From IMG/VR virus record IMGVR_UViG_3300046477_000127, positions 1 to 39,679 of that record: a DNA stretch of 39,679 bases. One strand, 5' to 3'. Within the stretch, counting starts at the first letter, position 1. Each line of letters begins with the position of its first letter. Positions 16,310-25,117 of this stretch are shown piece after piece. The stretch comes from a virus. The notes under the pieces were generated by a model that saw nothing but the letters and a program-made list of their open reading frames with translations, was not told where the DNA came from and did not search any database. The position numbers and the translations under genes were made by a program.

Positions 16310-17116
16310 TCAGCTACCGGAGGGGGTCCATCCAACGATGCCTTGATCTGGCGACCCGTAGATATTTCCGTTTGAATTCGTGTTGTTCATCAGCGAGTAC
16401 AGCAAGCCACTACTGCCGACAGAGCCTAGACCTTGATTGATCGCGTTGGATGCGCCGACCGTGCCGGCCGCTTGCGCATTCGCGCCTTGCGTAAGATAGT
16501 TGCCAGCCTGATTAGCCGTCTGCAAACCAGCGTTACCGACGCCAGCCGCCGCATTCTCGCCAAGACCAATCAATCCCTGGTATCGATTCGCTTGATTCGA
16601 TGCCATGTTGTAATTGGTGTTGTAGTTATTAAGCGCCGTCTGGTAATTCGTGTTGTAGTTCTGAAGCGCGTTCTGATACTGCTGCTGGTACGTCTGATCC
16701 GCGAGGCCGGTCGTGTAGTTCGCCAAGCCCTTCGCCTGAGCACCAGACAGATTCAGACCCTTCGCCGCAAGAGCATTGTTCGTATTCTTCATGCCCTGCT
16801 GAAGCGTGAATTGGTATCCAGGCGTCTGCTGGAGCTGCTGCTCAGTCGGATTGAAGTTGAACGAGCCATAAGAAAACGGCGTGTTCAGATAGCCGCCGTT
16901 CATGATCTGAGCCAAACCCTGGATTCCGGTCTGCCCTAGATCCTGATACGGCTGCAGGTTCTGCTGGAGTTGCTGGAATTGCTGCCATTGCAGTTGCGAC
17001 GCCTGATTAGCTGCATCGGCTTGAGTATTAGCGGCAGATTTCGCCCCTGAAGCCGAAATAGCCGAACCGGCAACACCTGCAACTGCTGCACCACCGATGG
17101 CTGCTGCGACGCACAT
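16310..17116 (-). CDS. Putative internal virion / injection protein, 268 aa
   Basis: An N-terminal Ala/Gly hydrophobic stretch (VAAAIGGAAVAGVAGSAISA) is followed by a Gln-rich helix (LQWQQFQQLQQNL) and Asn/Tyr-rich repeats (LQNYNTNYQTALNNYNTNYN). This composition is typical of podovirus head proteins ejected with DNA (P22 gp7-like). A good AAGGA site precedes the start at 17116. It is the first of three consecutive ejection-type genes. Confidence 0.7.
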   Translation of the reverse strand: MCVAAAIGGAAVAGVAGSAISASGAKSAANTQADAANQASQLQWQQFQQLQQNLQPYQDLGQTGIQGLAQIMNGGYLNTPFSYGSFNFNPTEQQLQQTPGYQFTLQQGMKNTNNALAAKGLNLSGAQAKGLANYTTGLADQTYQQQYQNALQNYNTNYQTALNNYNTNYNMASNQANRYQGLIGLGENAAAGVGNAGLQTANQAGNYLTQGANAQAAGTVGASNAINQGLGSVGSSGLLYSLMNNTNSNGNIYGSPDQGIVGWTPSGS

Positions 17117-17118
17117 GG

Positions 17119-17610
17119 CTAATCCTTCTTAATGTCTTTGAGTTTGAGTTCCATCACCACGTCATCAGCGATATATCCGCGACGCTGTAGAATCTCGAAC
17201 AATTTTCCGGTCATCGTGACCGGCCACCCGATGATGCTTACGCCTCGTTCCCGCAGTGTTTCTTCGATAGCCGACATCATGCGAGGCATAGACCGCCTAT
17301 AATCCGGCTGCACATAGAACGTATCGACGTTCGCGCACAACTCGGTTTTCAGGTGCAAACTGTGATAGAGAATAATCAGCGCATACCCTCTCAACACATC
17401 GCCATCGTCACGAAGCGTCATCGCGATAAGAGACTGGTTCTCATACAGGAAAAGGTACTTATCGATATCAGGATCAATCGGTAGCCCGCGTTGACCGTGA
17501 TAAGCACACGTATCCTGCTTAATTTCTGAGCATTCGTCCCAACTTTGCTGACCAAGAGGGGTAATCTCGTCCGCAAGTACTCGCGTGAAAGGTTCGATGG
17601 CGATGTTCAT
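17119..17610 (-). CDS. GNAT-family N-acetyltransferase, 163 aa
   Basis: A GNAT-like fold is suggested by the central strands (YLFLYENQSLIAMTLRDDGD, then LRGYALIILYH), VDTFYVQPDYRR before a helix (MPRMMSAIEETLRERG), and a C-terminal MELKLKD strand. The acetyl-CoA loop is degenerate. Such proteins appear among tail genes of some phages; the target is unknown. The start codon lies within a copy of the recurring palindrome (17610-17624), and the ribosome site is poor. Confidence 0.7.
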   Translation of the reverse strand: MNIAIEPFTRVLADEITPLGQQSWDECSEIKQDTCAYHGQRGLPIDPDIDKYLFLYENQSLIAMTLRDDGDVLRGYALIILYHSLHLKTELCANVDTFYVQPDYRRSMPRMMSAIEETLRERGVSIIGWPVTMTGKLFEILQRRGYIADDVVMELKLKDIKKD

Positions 17611-17624
17611 TGAGGTTTTCTCAA
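17610..17624. promoter_or_regulatory. Operator-like palindrome copy at GNAT start
   Basis: TTGAGGTTTTCTCAA touches the first base of the GNAT start codon and the end of the preceding gene. Both halves TTGAG and CTCAA are intact. Confidence 0.6.
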
Positions 17625-17920
17625 TTGCCGATGATGCGAATTACGCCGATCTGGTACGTCTCGCTTGCGGTCGGAACAATCGGGCTAGCCGTGTTGTTCG
17701 AAAACGTGATTGCGATTTGGTTGTTCGCGCTGATGCGAACGCCGACGATACCCAAACCAGCCTGCGCGGTAGGCTTATTCACGAAGGCGACGCCGCCAAG
17801 CGTGAGGCCGGGAACCGTGAAAGTCTGCTCTGCGGTCGTGTTAGCTGCCACCGATGCCGGCGAGAGAACCACTGCATGCTGGAAAGTAATTTCTGTCGCA
17901 ACGCCCGTATATCGTGCCAT
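17621..17920 (-). CDS. Small virion-associated hypothetical protein, 99 aa
   Basis: A beta-rich protein (FTVPGLTLGGVAFVNKPTA, then RISANNQIAITFSNNTAS) that looks like a small structural or decoration protein. An AGGAG site lies 6 bases before the start. It is similar in length and style to the next upstream gene (17934-18275). Function unknown. Confidence 0.7.
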   Translation of the reverse strand: MARYTGVATEITFQHAVVLSPASVAANTTAEQTFTVPGLTLGGVAFVNKPTAQAGLGIVGVRISANNQIAITFSNNTASPIVPTASETYQIGVIRIIGN

Positions 17921-17933
17921 TTTTAGCTCCTAA

Positions 17934-18275
17934 TCAAGAACCGCTAGTTTCGTAGACGCCGCCCTGAATATTCACAACTGCTCCAGTAGCGGCCAAAGCC
18001 TGAAGCGTAGCGCCTGGAGCCATCGTGAGTCCGATAGCTTGAGGCGGAACGTAACTCTGCCCTGCCGCCAGCGAATAAGCCGGGACAAGGATATTTCCCG
18101 TGCCTGCCGATCCAGCGCTAGGCACGTTATAAACCGTTACCGAAACCGGCGATGCGCTCGTGTTCGAAAGCGAAAGATTCGCGATAGTCGATTGCGTACC
18201 CGATGGAACTGTGTAATACGCGACCGCCGATGTCGTCAGGCTCTGCGCGTTGATAGCCTTTGGAATGCGTTGCAT
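17934..18275 (-). CDS. Small virion-associated hypothetical protein, 113 aa
   Basis: A beta-rich, Ser/Thr/Ala-rich protein (VAYYTVPSGTQSTIANLSLS, PAYSLAAGQSY) resembling short fibre or decoration domains. The start region carries a degenerate copy of the recurring palindrome (18270-18284). It is tightly packed between tail genes, so it is probably a structural or tail accessory protein. Confidence 0.7.
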   Translation of the reverse strand: MQRIPKAINAQSLTTSAVAYYTVPSGTQSTIANLSLSNTSASPVSVTVYNVPSAGSAGTGNILVPAYSLAAGQSYVPPQAIGLTMAPGATLQALAATGAVVNIQGGVYETSGS

Positions 18276-18284
18276 TTATCTCAA
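18270..18284. promoter_or_regulatory. Degenerate operator-like motif at start of 17934-18275
   Basis: TTGCATTTATCTCAA keeps TTG and TATCTCAA but differs at positions 4-6. It overlaps the start codon of the gene. Confidence 0.4.
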
Positions 18285-18812
18285 TCCTTTGACGTAGACA
18301 TTGACGACGCCGACAGGAATCGCGCTGGTAAAGGTCAAGGTAGTACCGGTTAGCGAATACGTGTCATCGCCCTGGAACGCACCATCGAAAAACACCCAAA
18401 GCTGCGCGCCATTTGAGAACGAATTGGCGAGGGTGAGAACCGTTGTAGTGCCCGGCGTAAAGTCCGTACCGCCTACAAATATCTGATCAGCAATACTACC
18501 ACTTCCGCCAGTTGCTGCGGCATTCACAGGCGCAAAAACCATATCTGATAACGGTTCTTGCCGTGAAGGAGTGGCAATTGACATCTCCTGAGCGAGAAAT
18601 TCCTTTACGCTCGTCGGCGCCTTATAACCAAACGTCTGCTCGACAGAAAACACATCATCAAGCGTAATCCCTGTAGGCGTGTCGCCACCGCCGCCACCAG
18701 TGCGGCGCCAAAGCTGAATCAGGAAGATGAACCATGATTCAGTGATATTCCCGGTCGTCGGATCAACGAATTTTTCCGTGACGAGCGGGACATTGGTAGC
18801 TAGGTTCGCCAT
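18276..18812 (-). CDS. Tail accessory protein sharing a domain with the tailspike, 178 aa
   Basis: The N-terminus (VTEKFVDPTTGNITESWFIF, then LIQLWRRTGGGGG) is of a type seen in podovirus tail proteins. Residues 108-178 (FVGGTDFTPGTTTVLTL, WVFFDGAFQ, YSLTGTTLTF, IPVGVVNVYVK) match a domain at residues 100-169 of the tailspike at 10246-12144. It lies between the gp10-like gene and small decoration-like genes, with a TAATG coupling at 18812. It may be a needle- or adaptor-type tail component, but this is inferred. Confidence 0.7.
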   Translation of the reverse strand: MANLATNVPLVTEKFVDPTTGNITESWFIFLIQLWRRTGGGGGDTPTGITLDDVFSVEQTFGYKAPTSVKEFLAQEMSIATPSRQEPLSDMVFAPVNAAATGGSGSIADQIFVGGTDFTPGTTTVLTLANSFSNGAQLWVFFDGAFQGDDTYSLTGTTLTFTSAIPVGVVNVYVKGLR

Positions 18813-20239
18813 TACTGATTATTCGACTTAGCATCGACCCATGCACCAAGCAAGGCCGTTTTAACCGGAGCGGACCACGAGATTTCGAAAACGCGGTCCC
18901 GCGCCATGCCGAGGCGTTGCCACTGCACAGAAGTCAGATACTCGCCTTCCCTGCCGATGGACTTCTTGACCGGATTTCCCCACGATGCGCCGCGCGTGTT
19001 GCTCCAGCGCAGAAATACGGGAACCTCAGAGTTATCTCCGACGCCGTTCCCTACTTCCATGTTGGCGATGAACTCGCGATAGTGGATCCGGTTGCTTGCA
19101 TCGTCAACGCCATGCGGGAAAGAGCGAATGCGCGGGATTGGGTTACCGTTGTCCGTGTAGGCGTTCTGATCCCACAGGTACAGATTCCCGTTCTCCCAAT
19201 CGCCCACTACCGGAGAGCCATAGGCGTTCGCGTAGCAGTTTGCCCGGTGCCGATGCAGGTTGCCGTTACCATCGATCCACGCGAGCTGGTTCCATTGCTG
19301 AGTGCTCAGATCGAATTGCCATGTGATGTCAGACTCAGGGAAAATCAGGACGTAGAAAAAGTGCCCTTCGATCTGGTAAGTAAAGCCAATCGCCTGATCC
19401 AGATCGGGATAAGACTGCATCTCGTTATCGAGCGCGAACGTGCTGATCTGCTGCGCGCTGAACTGCTGAGAACGCACGACGAACGCCTTGCCCTGCGGCG
19501 ATTGCGCCATCCAGTACAAATCCCCGTCCATCTGCGCGATAGAGGCATACGAGGCGCATCCGTACTGCATGAACACACCAGGGAGCCGATCGAACGGAAA
19601 AGGCGTGTCGCCAGCATCAAACCATACTTCGGTCGTCTGCTGACCGAACAGGTACACATAGCGCTTGGTTACGCCTATGCCGGCGAGAAGGTCGGAATAG
19701 CCCGATTTCGTCGCGAAGTCCGTTGCATCGAAGTTAATCTCGTTGACAAGCGAGATGTACCATTCCTTCGTGCCCGGAGAATTGAACACCAGATAGCCGT
19801 CCACGAATCCTAGCGTATTCGATCCGAGGAACGCAGAATCCGTAATCGCGTTGAACGTGTTATCCGCGAGTTTGACAGTCCATCCGAACGCGGAGCCGTC
19901 CACGATGACGAGGTAATCCCCGTTATCGATCATCGCTACATATCCAGACGTGGACTGAATCTCACCAAGAAACGAGAGTGCCCACGCGCTACTGATCGCG
20001 TAGACGCTCGCGCCACAGACCCCGTAGAGTTGGTTATTCGACGCGTACCAGAGTTGCCGCCAGCCGTTTCCGAGCGCCGGCGCCGCTGTAGCGAGCAGCG
20101 TCAGGCCAGGAGTCGGGTAATAGGTGTACGGGAACGGGGAATCTTCGGGGTTCTTCTCCCCGTACAGATTCACGCATCGCTGCGCTTCAGAAACGAGCGA
20201 TTTAGCCTCGTAAGCGCCTGTCGTAAGCGGCATCTTCAT
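18812..20239 (-). CDS. P22 gp10-like packaged-DNA stabilisation / tail hub protein, 475 aa
   Basis: The opening MPLTTGAYEAKSLVSEAQRC and VNLYGEK is the conserved start of the P22 gp10 family, which closes the portal channel after packaging and forms the tail hub. Length matches P22 gp10 (about 470 aa). The body is full of Trp/Tyr/Gly repeats consistent with a propeller fold. It is adjacent to the gp4-like gene, the same order as in P22-like phages. Confidence 0.9.
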   Translation of the reverse strand: MKMPLTTGAYEAKSLVSEAQRCVNLYGEKNPEDSPFPYTYYPTPGLTLLATAAPALGNGWRQLWYASNNQLYGVCGASVYAISSAWALSFLGEIQSTSGYVAMIDNGDYLVIVDGSAFGWTVKLADNTFNAITDSAFLGSNTLGFVDGYLVFNSPGTKEWYISLVNEINFDATDFATKSGYSDLLAGIGVTKRYVYLFGQQTTEVWFDAGDTPFPFDRLPGVFMQYGCASYASIAQMDGDLYWMAQSPQGKAFVVRSQQFSAQQISTFALDNEMQSYPDLDQAIGFTYQIEGHFFYVLIFPESDITWQFDLSTQQWNQLAWIDGNGNLHRHRANCYANAYGSPVVGDWENGNLYLWDQNAYTDNGNPIPRIRSFPHGVDDASNRIHYREFIANMEVGNGVGDNSEVPVFLRWSNTRGASWGNPVKKSIGREGEYLTSVQWQRLGMARDRVFEISWSAPVKTALLGAWVDAKSNNQ

Positions 20240-21001
20240 TTACGGGATGCTCCCGATCATGAAGTCCCCGTATATGTTGTACGTGCTGCCGCGATTGTTC
20301 TTCAGGGCCGGAGGCATCGAGAGTTGCGGGATCTGAACGTTCGCCTCTTCGATGATCCGCAGCGACGCCTCAGCCTTCCCGACAACCACCGGATTAACAG
20401 GCAAGCCATAGAACGGATACAGCTCCAGCACGAGATTCCACATCAGCGCAGCGAAGTATTCCGGAGGCAAAACAATCGTGTCTGCCGGGGTCGCGAACGA
20501 TTGAATCTGCGTGATCGTGCTGATGAAAATAGTGTACGTGTTGTTCGGCACAGGCCAAACGAACAGATTGCCAAGCGGATACGCCATATCGTAGAAGGCG
20601 TAACGCGGGAAAGCGTTCAGCGTCTTGAGGCTGATCCGGTTGTAATCCTCCTGTGAACGCAGGATTTCCAGCGGATAATCGACCGGGTACGAGGTCGTAT
20701 TGTTCTGGCGGAAGAACGCGGATTCGATCTTAGCCGGCCGTGGCATGTCGAAGTCGCCAGTCGGACCAACCGTGTACGAAACAGAGTTGTTCGCCTGCTT
20801 GCTCGAAGTAGTCAGCCCATAGACGAAATACCGGCGCCGTTGAAGTTGCGCCAGCAGCATGTTCAGAAGGCGCAAAGAATCATTTACGTCCTCAGCTTCA
20901 GGCGTTTGCCCGACACCAACCACGTTAGCCGTTTTAAGGGCCAACGTGATGATGTCTAGCACGGTGCTCTGCGGCGGTATCGTTGTTAGAGAGACTGTCA
21001 T
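20240..21001 (-). CDS. P22 gp4-like head-tail connector protein, 253 aa
   Basis: Features of the gp4-like tail accessory family: the N-terminal helix DIITLALKTANVVG, EDVNDSLRLLNMLLAQLQ, and the later LPPEYFAALMWNLVLELYP. These proteins ring the portal and start tail assembly. It is longer than P22 gp4 (166 aa), as in many non-enteric relatives. It is followed directly by the gp10-like gene (stop and start adjacent). Confidence 0.88.
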   Translation of the reverse strand: MTVSLTTIPPQSTVLDIITLALKTANVVGVGQTPEAEDVNDSLRLLNMLLAQLQRRRYFVYGLTTSSKQANNSVSYTVGPTGDFDMPRPAKIESAFFRQNNTTSYPVDYPLEILRSQEDYNRISLKTLNAFPRYAFYDMAYPLGNLFVWPVPNNTYTIFISTITQIQSFATPADTIVLPPEYFAALMWNLVLELYPFYGLPVNPVVVGKAEASLRIIEEANVQIPQLSMPPALKNNRGSTYNIYGDFMIGSIP

Positions 21002-21035
21002 GATCCTTTTCTATGAAGGCGGGAGCTATTCGAGG

Positions 21036-23366
21036 TCAGTTCGCCATGAGCGTGACCCAGTTTGTTCCGTCTGACTGAAGCACTGCCCATTTTCCAGCGG
21101 TAGCAGAGAGTATCGACGTTCCTGCCGTTGCTGAGCCGATTGGAACGACATTTGCCGACGCGCTATTGACTGCGAATGCGGCGAGGTTCTTGACGTTGAC
21201 TGTCTGCCCCGGAACAGTCGCGGGAGATAGCAGCGTCACGGTCTGTGTAGCGGTTCCGTTAAAGATCAACGCCGAATCCTGCGCTGCCTGCGTGTAAGCC
21301 ACTCCAGTGACCGCTTTCGGAACCTGCGCCGTAGGTGCCAGCATGCTATTTGTCGATCCTTGAATCTGATAGCTTGCAGTTGCGCCGAATACGTCGTTCG
21401 CGCCGATGGTGACGTTGGAGCACGTCGAAGTCACCTGAATTCCATACGGGTTCTTTAGCGCCGCGCCCGCGTCTATAACCTTGTTGCCTGAAATATGGCC
21501 GTTCTTCGCGCTACTGTTTGCGGTGATACCCTGCCCGGTTCCAGTTGACATAGCGACTGCGGACAGCAGGTTGCCAGTGATCGCGAAGCCACTAGCTGGG
21601 CCACCTATGTTTATCCCAGACGATCCGATGTTTTTTGCAATGTTGCCGGAGACGGTGATATTTGCGGTCAAGCCTTGTCCACCGAATGTCGTTTCCGTGT
21701 TTTCGTACACGTAAAAGAAATTCGTCGCCACGTTGTCAGCGGTGTTGCCTGAGAACGTCACGTTGTCGCAGAACCGCGCCTGCATGGCGTATTTGACGTT
21801 GTTGAACGTGTTTCCCGTCACCGTCACATAGGACGCCCATCGAGCATCAACTGCAGCATTCGTCGTGCCGTCGAAATTATTGCCAGTGATCGTTACATGC
21901 TTGACCTTTGCATAGTTTGTATCGACGAACGTCGGCGCAGCGATAAAAACGCCGATGTCAGTCAGGTTCAAGAAGTCATTGCCTGAGATCCGGTAATGCG
22001 AGCCACACTGCGGCAGGTTCGTCTGGACGCCGTTTGCATCAATGGCGCCGTCTTGCCCCGGTGATACCGGCGTAATGTGCACCCCTCGGACGCAAGCATT
22101 GAACGTGTTTCCCTGAACGGCAACATCAATCCACTTATAGGCCCGCACACCAGCGAAGCCGCACTGGTCGAAGTAGTTGCCGACAATCTTAACGCCGGTC
22201 TGATAGCGGTTCGCCACCGCACCGTGGCCGCCAATACCAGCGCCGAACGAGCCGAAGCGCGAATCGGTATTGTCCGGGTTCGGTCCTACGTAGTTGTCAC
22301 GGAACACAATGTTCAGGTCGATGGTGCGGTCTAGCGCCCCATAGCTGAATGAACCTTGCACGTTGTGATCGAGTTGCACCGCCTCGACATAGGTCCGATC
22401 TGATCCGAGCGTGTCAGCGCGATCCGTATTCGGATCACTTGCGTAGCCGATGAACCGGCAGCCTGCAATTTCCACATCGCGACTGGCCGACAGGTCTAGG
22501 CAGTGCGCCCGAACCAGATTCATGGACGTCAGATTAAGCAACTTGATATTCCGCGCGTAACCAATCTCGAAGCAGTTCGTCGCGCTATAAAAGTTCTGGC
22601 CGTTACAGTCCCATACCCCGCCTTCGATGATGATGTTGTTGTTGCCGTTATAACCGCCAACCGAAGACGTAATGCCCAAATCGTTGGCTAGCAATCGCCC
22701 AATGTATGCGCCGCGACGAATGACGGTGTTTTTCGAGAACCGGATATGAGTGTTCGCACCAACATGCAGGTTCGACTTGAGAAGTGCGACACCGGGACCG
22801 CCGTCCACAAGAATGCCGCCGCCAATGGACGCGACGTAGGCAAGCGCAGCATTTATCGCGGGCGCGTCGTCCGTCACGCCATCAAGAGCCGCGCCGAAGT
22901 CACGAATACTGACGAATTCGCGCTGCTTATCCTGCACCGTCCGCGCTACTGCTCCCGTACCGCTCTGCGTGAAGCCCTGATACGTCTGGATGACCCACTG
23001 CGCAATCTTCGTGAGCGTGGTTTGCAGCAGGCCGGAGCCGCGCGACATCGGGATCGTTTCTGATCCTGTCAGCGCTCCGGCATCCGGTGCTGTCCCGTTC
23101 GTGAACGACGTTTCATCGAAGATTTGAACATTCGTGATCGTGCTCAGAACCGTGCCAGCAAGCACATATTGCAGGGTGTAAATCCCATCCGCCACATAAA
23201 ACGAGTAGAACCCCGTCCGATCAGTCGTTACGGGGTTCGTAATCGACGTAATGCCGTTATCCGAGAACAGAGGAACACGGTTACCATACGAATCGAGCAC
23301 GTACACATACGCCCCCGCAGCCGGGATGCTCGTCGTCAGGAATACTACGTCGAAGTATTTGCGCAT
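21036..23366 (-). CDS. Second tailspike with pectate-lyase-like beta-helix, 776 aa
   Basis: Start at ATG 23366 (MRKYFDVVFL); the frame is open further upstream only across the neighbouring gene. The N-terminal domain (YVYVLDSYGNRVPLFSDNG, then TDRTGFYSFYVADG) is an Ig-like virion anchor. The beta-helix begins FVSIRDFGAALDGVTDDAPA (151-170) with many right-handed helix repeats (VTITGNNF, VTVTGNTF, VTFSGNTA). The C-terminus (WAVLQSDGTNWVTL) is a typical spike tail. It is probably a depolymerase or receptor-binding spike with different specificity from the one at 10246. Confidence 0.88.
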   Translation of the reverse strand: MRKYFDVVFLTTSIPAAGAYVYVLDSYGNRVPLFSDNGITSITNPVTTDRTGFYSFYVADGIYTLQYVLAGTVLSTITNVQIFDETSFTNGTAPDAGALTGSETIPMSRGSGLLQTTLTKIAQWVIQTYQGFTQSGTGAVARTVQDKQREFVSIRDFGAALDGVTDDAPAINAALAYVASIGGGILVDGGPGVALLKSNLHVGANTHIRFSKNTVIRRGAYIGRLLANDLGITSSVGGYNGNNNIIIEGGVWDCNGQNFYSATNCFEIGYARNIKLLNLTSMNLVRAHCLDLSASRDVEIAGCRFIGYASDPNTDRADTLGSDRTYVEAVQLDHNVQGSFSYGALDRTIDLNIVFRDNYVGPNPDNTDSRFGSFGAGIGGHGAVANRYQTGVKIVGNYFDQCGFAGVRAYKWIDVAVQGNTFNACVRGVHITPVSPGQDGAIDANGVQTNLPQCGSHYRISGNDFLNLTDIGVFIAAPTFVDTNYAKVKHVTITGNNFDGTTNAAVDARWASYVTVTGNTFNNVKYAMQARFCDNVTFSGNTADNVATNFFYVYENTETTFGGQGLTANITVSGNIAKNIGSSGINIGGPASGFAITGNLLSAVAMSTGTGQGITANSSAKNGHISGNKVIDAGAALKNPYGIQVTSTCSNVTIGANDVFGATASYQIQGSTNSMLAPTAQVPKAVTGVAYTQAAQDSALIFNGTATQTVTLLSPATVPGQTVNVKNLAAFAVNSASANVVPIGSATAGTSILSATAGKWAVLQSDGTNWVTLMAN

Positions 23367-23376
23367 TACGCGGGCC

Positions 23377-23787
23377 TTAGTGGTTCGTCCAGTTGGTACC
23401 GTTGCACAGGACTTCCACCACCACCGAACCACCGCCAGTTGCCGTAGCGTTGTAGACAGGCGTAGCGGCGCCGTCCGTTTCGGTCGCGATCAGACCAACG
23501 CTGGACGAGTTGCAGGCCGGCAGAGTGGCATTCGTGAATTTGGCAGGGACCATGAGAACCGATGCCGCGTTTTGCGTGCTCAGCGAGCCAGCGCAGAACG
23601 GGAGCGACGAGCCAATCGATACGCCCTGACCGTTGTAGTACGTGCTGCCCTGGAGGAAGTACGTGCCGCACTGGTTATTGATCGTCTGGAAACCGTTGCT
23701 CGGATTGAACTGAGCATGGGCGGGAAGCGAGAACACCGCCGCAAGGCAGGCAATCGCTGAGAAAACAGCAATGAGGGACTTACGCAC
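23377..23787 (-). CDS. Exported protein with Sec signal peptide, 136 aa
   Basis: GTG start at 23787 with AGGAG 8 bases upstream. MRKSLIAVFSAIACLAAVFS plus LPAHA is a textbook signal peptide with cleavage after AHA, leaving a mature protein of about 111 aa (QFNPSNG...). It has four cysteines after cleavage that could form disulfides, and it ends with VVVEVLCNGTNW. Export is unusual inside a virion gene cluster. It may alter the host surface or exclude other phages; that is inference. Confidence 0.75.
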   Translation of the reverse strand: MRKSLIAVFSAIACLAAVFSLPAHAQFNPSNGFQTINNQCGTYFLQGSTYYNGQGVSIGSSLPFCAGSLSTQNAASVLMVPAKFTNATLPACNSSSVGLIATETDGAATPVYNATATGGGSVVVEVLCNGTNWTNH

Positions 23788-23822
23788 GGTTGAAACTCCT
23801 AAAGTGTAAAGGGGTACAGCTA

Positions 23823-23837
23823 TTGAGATTTTAACAA
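23823..23837. promoter_or_regulatory. Degenerate operator-like motif upstream of the exported protein
   Basis: TTGAGATTTTAACAA lies between the glycosidase stop and the exported-protein start. The left half is perfect and the right half keeps only CAA. Confidence 0.45.
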
Positions 23838-23841
23838 TATT

Positions 23842-25116
23842 CTAGGCAGTCTGATGCAGTTTTACGTAATTCTGAAAGTCTGTGAACCTGCCCTTCTTGG
23901 TCACGCCGTCATTAGCCATCATGCCGTATGCCATTTCATCGCCAGTCACGCCAGCCGAAGCCGCGTCGAAGAGCTGATAAAGCGAAACGTGCTTGATGTT
24001 GTATGTGTTTCTGACGTTCCAGAAGCGTTGCAGCAGGTAGTTCCCAGTAATCGCTTGACTGATCTGCATTTCGTTATTGCTGTACTTGCTCGAAACTGCA
24101 CCACATTCAGTGATGTAGATCGGCTTACCCCACGAAGCCAAGTGCGCGAGCAGATTGAAGCCGCCCTGATCGCTCATGACTTCGATATCGTCGTTACCTG
24201 CCCAATTGTTCAAATACCAGTGCCACGAGGTAAGATCCCAATCGAAAACCTGATTGCCGGTAGATCCATCCGGACCACGCCCGAGCAAAAGATTGTCATA
24301 AAATCCGGTACGCATCCAAGTGCCACCCGGCATCATGATTGGCGTTACGGTATCAACCGACTTGATGCCAGCCTTCATCCCGCACAGCATGCCGCGCTGA
24401 ATGACGAACTTCGCATTAACGTAGTCCTGCCACCAATTACCCTGTCCTGACGTAAGCCCCCACGTTTCGAGCTCGTTTCCGAGTTCGTACCAGGGTACTA
24501 GCCCCTTCAGTTTTCCTGCCGCTTCAGCGCCCCGGGCAAAGCCGAAGTTATAGGCCAGCGTTTCAGTCGTAAGCGAGGGGTGCGAATACGTCGCCATCAG
24601 CACCGGATGAACCTGGATGCCGCACGGCTGAGCGTAGTTTTGGATGAAGTCAAGGAACGTCGCGCCGTCCGAGCCGGTAATAGCGCCGGTCGTAGCATCT
24701 TCAGTCCAAGCGTAGGCGTTACGGTAGACACGCACGCCCATTTCCATCATCCGCAGGCAGGCATTCGCCCAATTCGCCTTCAGATAGCCCTGAGCGTTCG
24801 GAGTCCAGTTCCACGTAATGTGACCGTTGATGCCCCAAAACGTAGATTGTGCGCCCGAGTTTTGCGGGATCGTGAAGTCTAGGACTGCATCCTTAGACGT
24901 GCCAGAATTGACCACCGAAGGCATCGAGCCAGGAGCTCCGACCATCACCTTACCGACCGATACAGAGGCCGCAGACGAAGGGATATTAACGGTCGGATCG
25001 TAACCAAGCGCTTGCAAGTTACGGTCAAAATAAGCCCCGTTTTGCCGGAAGAAGATACCTGTCGGGAGATACAGTGTATCGAACGATTGATTCTGCTTCC
25101 ACAAAACGAGCGCCAT
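23842..25116 (-). CDS. Tail-associated clan GH-A glycoside hydrolase, 424 aa
   Basis: A likely polysaccharide-cleaving virion enzyme. The N-terminal part is a short fibre-type segment (FFRQNGAYFDRNLQALGYD at 22-40, GAPGSMPSVVNSGTSKDAVL at 60-79). From about residue 93 a TIM-barrel glycosidase follows: acid/base in ELGNELETW (N214-E215), SWHWY (297-301), and probable nucleophile Glu337 in YITECG. This resembles GH39/GH5-type clan GH-A enzymes. The gene is near the coat gene rather than with the spikes and is preceded by a good AGAGG site. Confidence 0.82.
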   Translation of the reverse strand: MALVLWKQNQSFDTLYLPTGIFFRQNGAYFDRNLQALGYDPTVNIPSSAASVSVGKVMVGAPGSMPSVVNSGTSKDAVLDFTIPQNSGAQSTFWGINGHITWNWTPNAQGYLKANWANACLRMMEMGVRVYRNAYAWTEDATTGAITGSDGATFLDFIQNYAQPCGIQVHPVLMATYSHPSLTTETLAYNFGFARGAEAAGKLKGLVPWYELGNELETWGLTSGQGNWWQDYVNAKFVIQRGMLCGMKAGIKSVDTVTPIMMPGGTWMRTGFYDNLLLGRGPDGSTGNQVFDWDLTSWHWYLNNWAGNDDIEVMSDQGGFNLLAHLASWGKPIYITECGAVSSKYSNNEMQISQAITGNYLLQRFWNVRNTYNIKHVSLYQLFDAASAGVTGDEMAYGMMANDGVTKKGRFTDFQNYVKLHQTA

Positions 25117-25117
25117 T

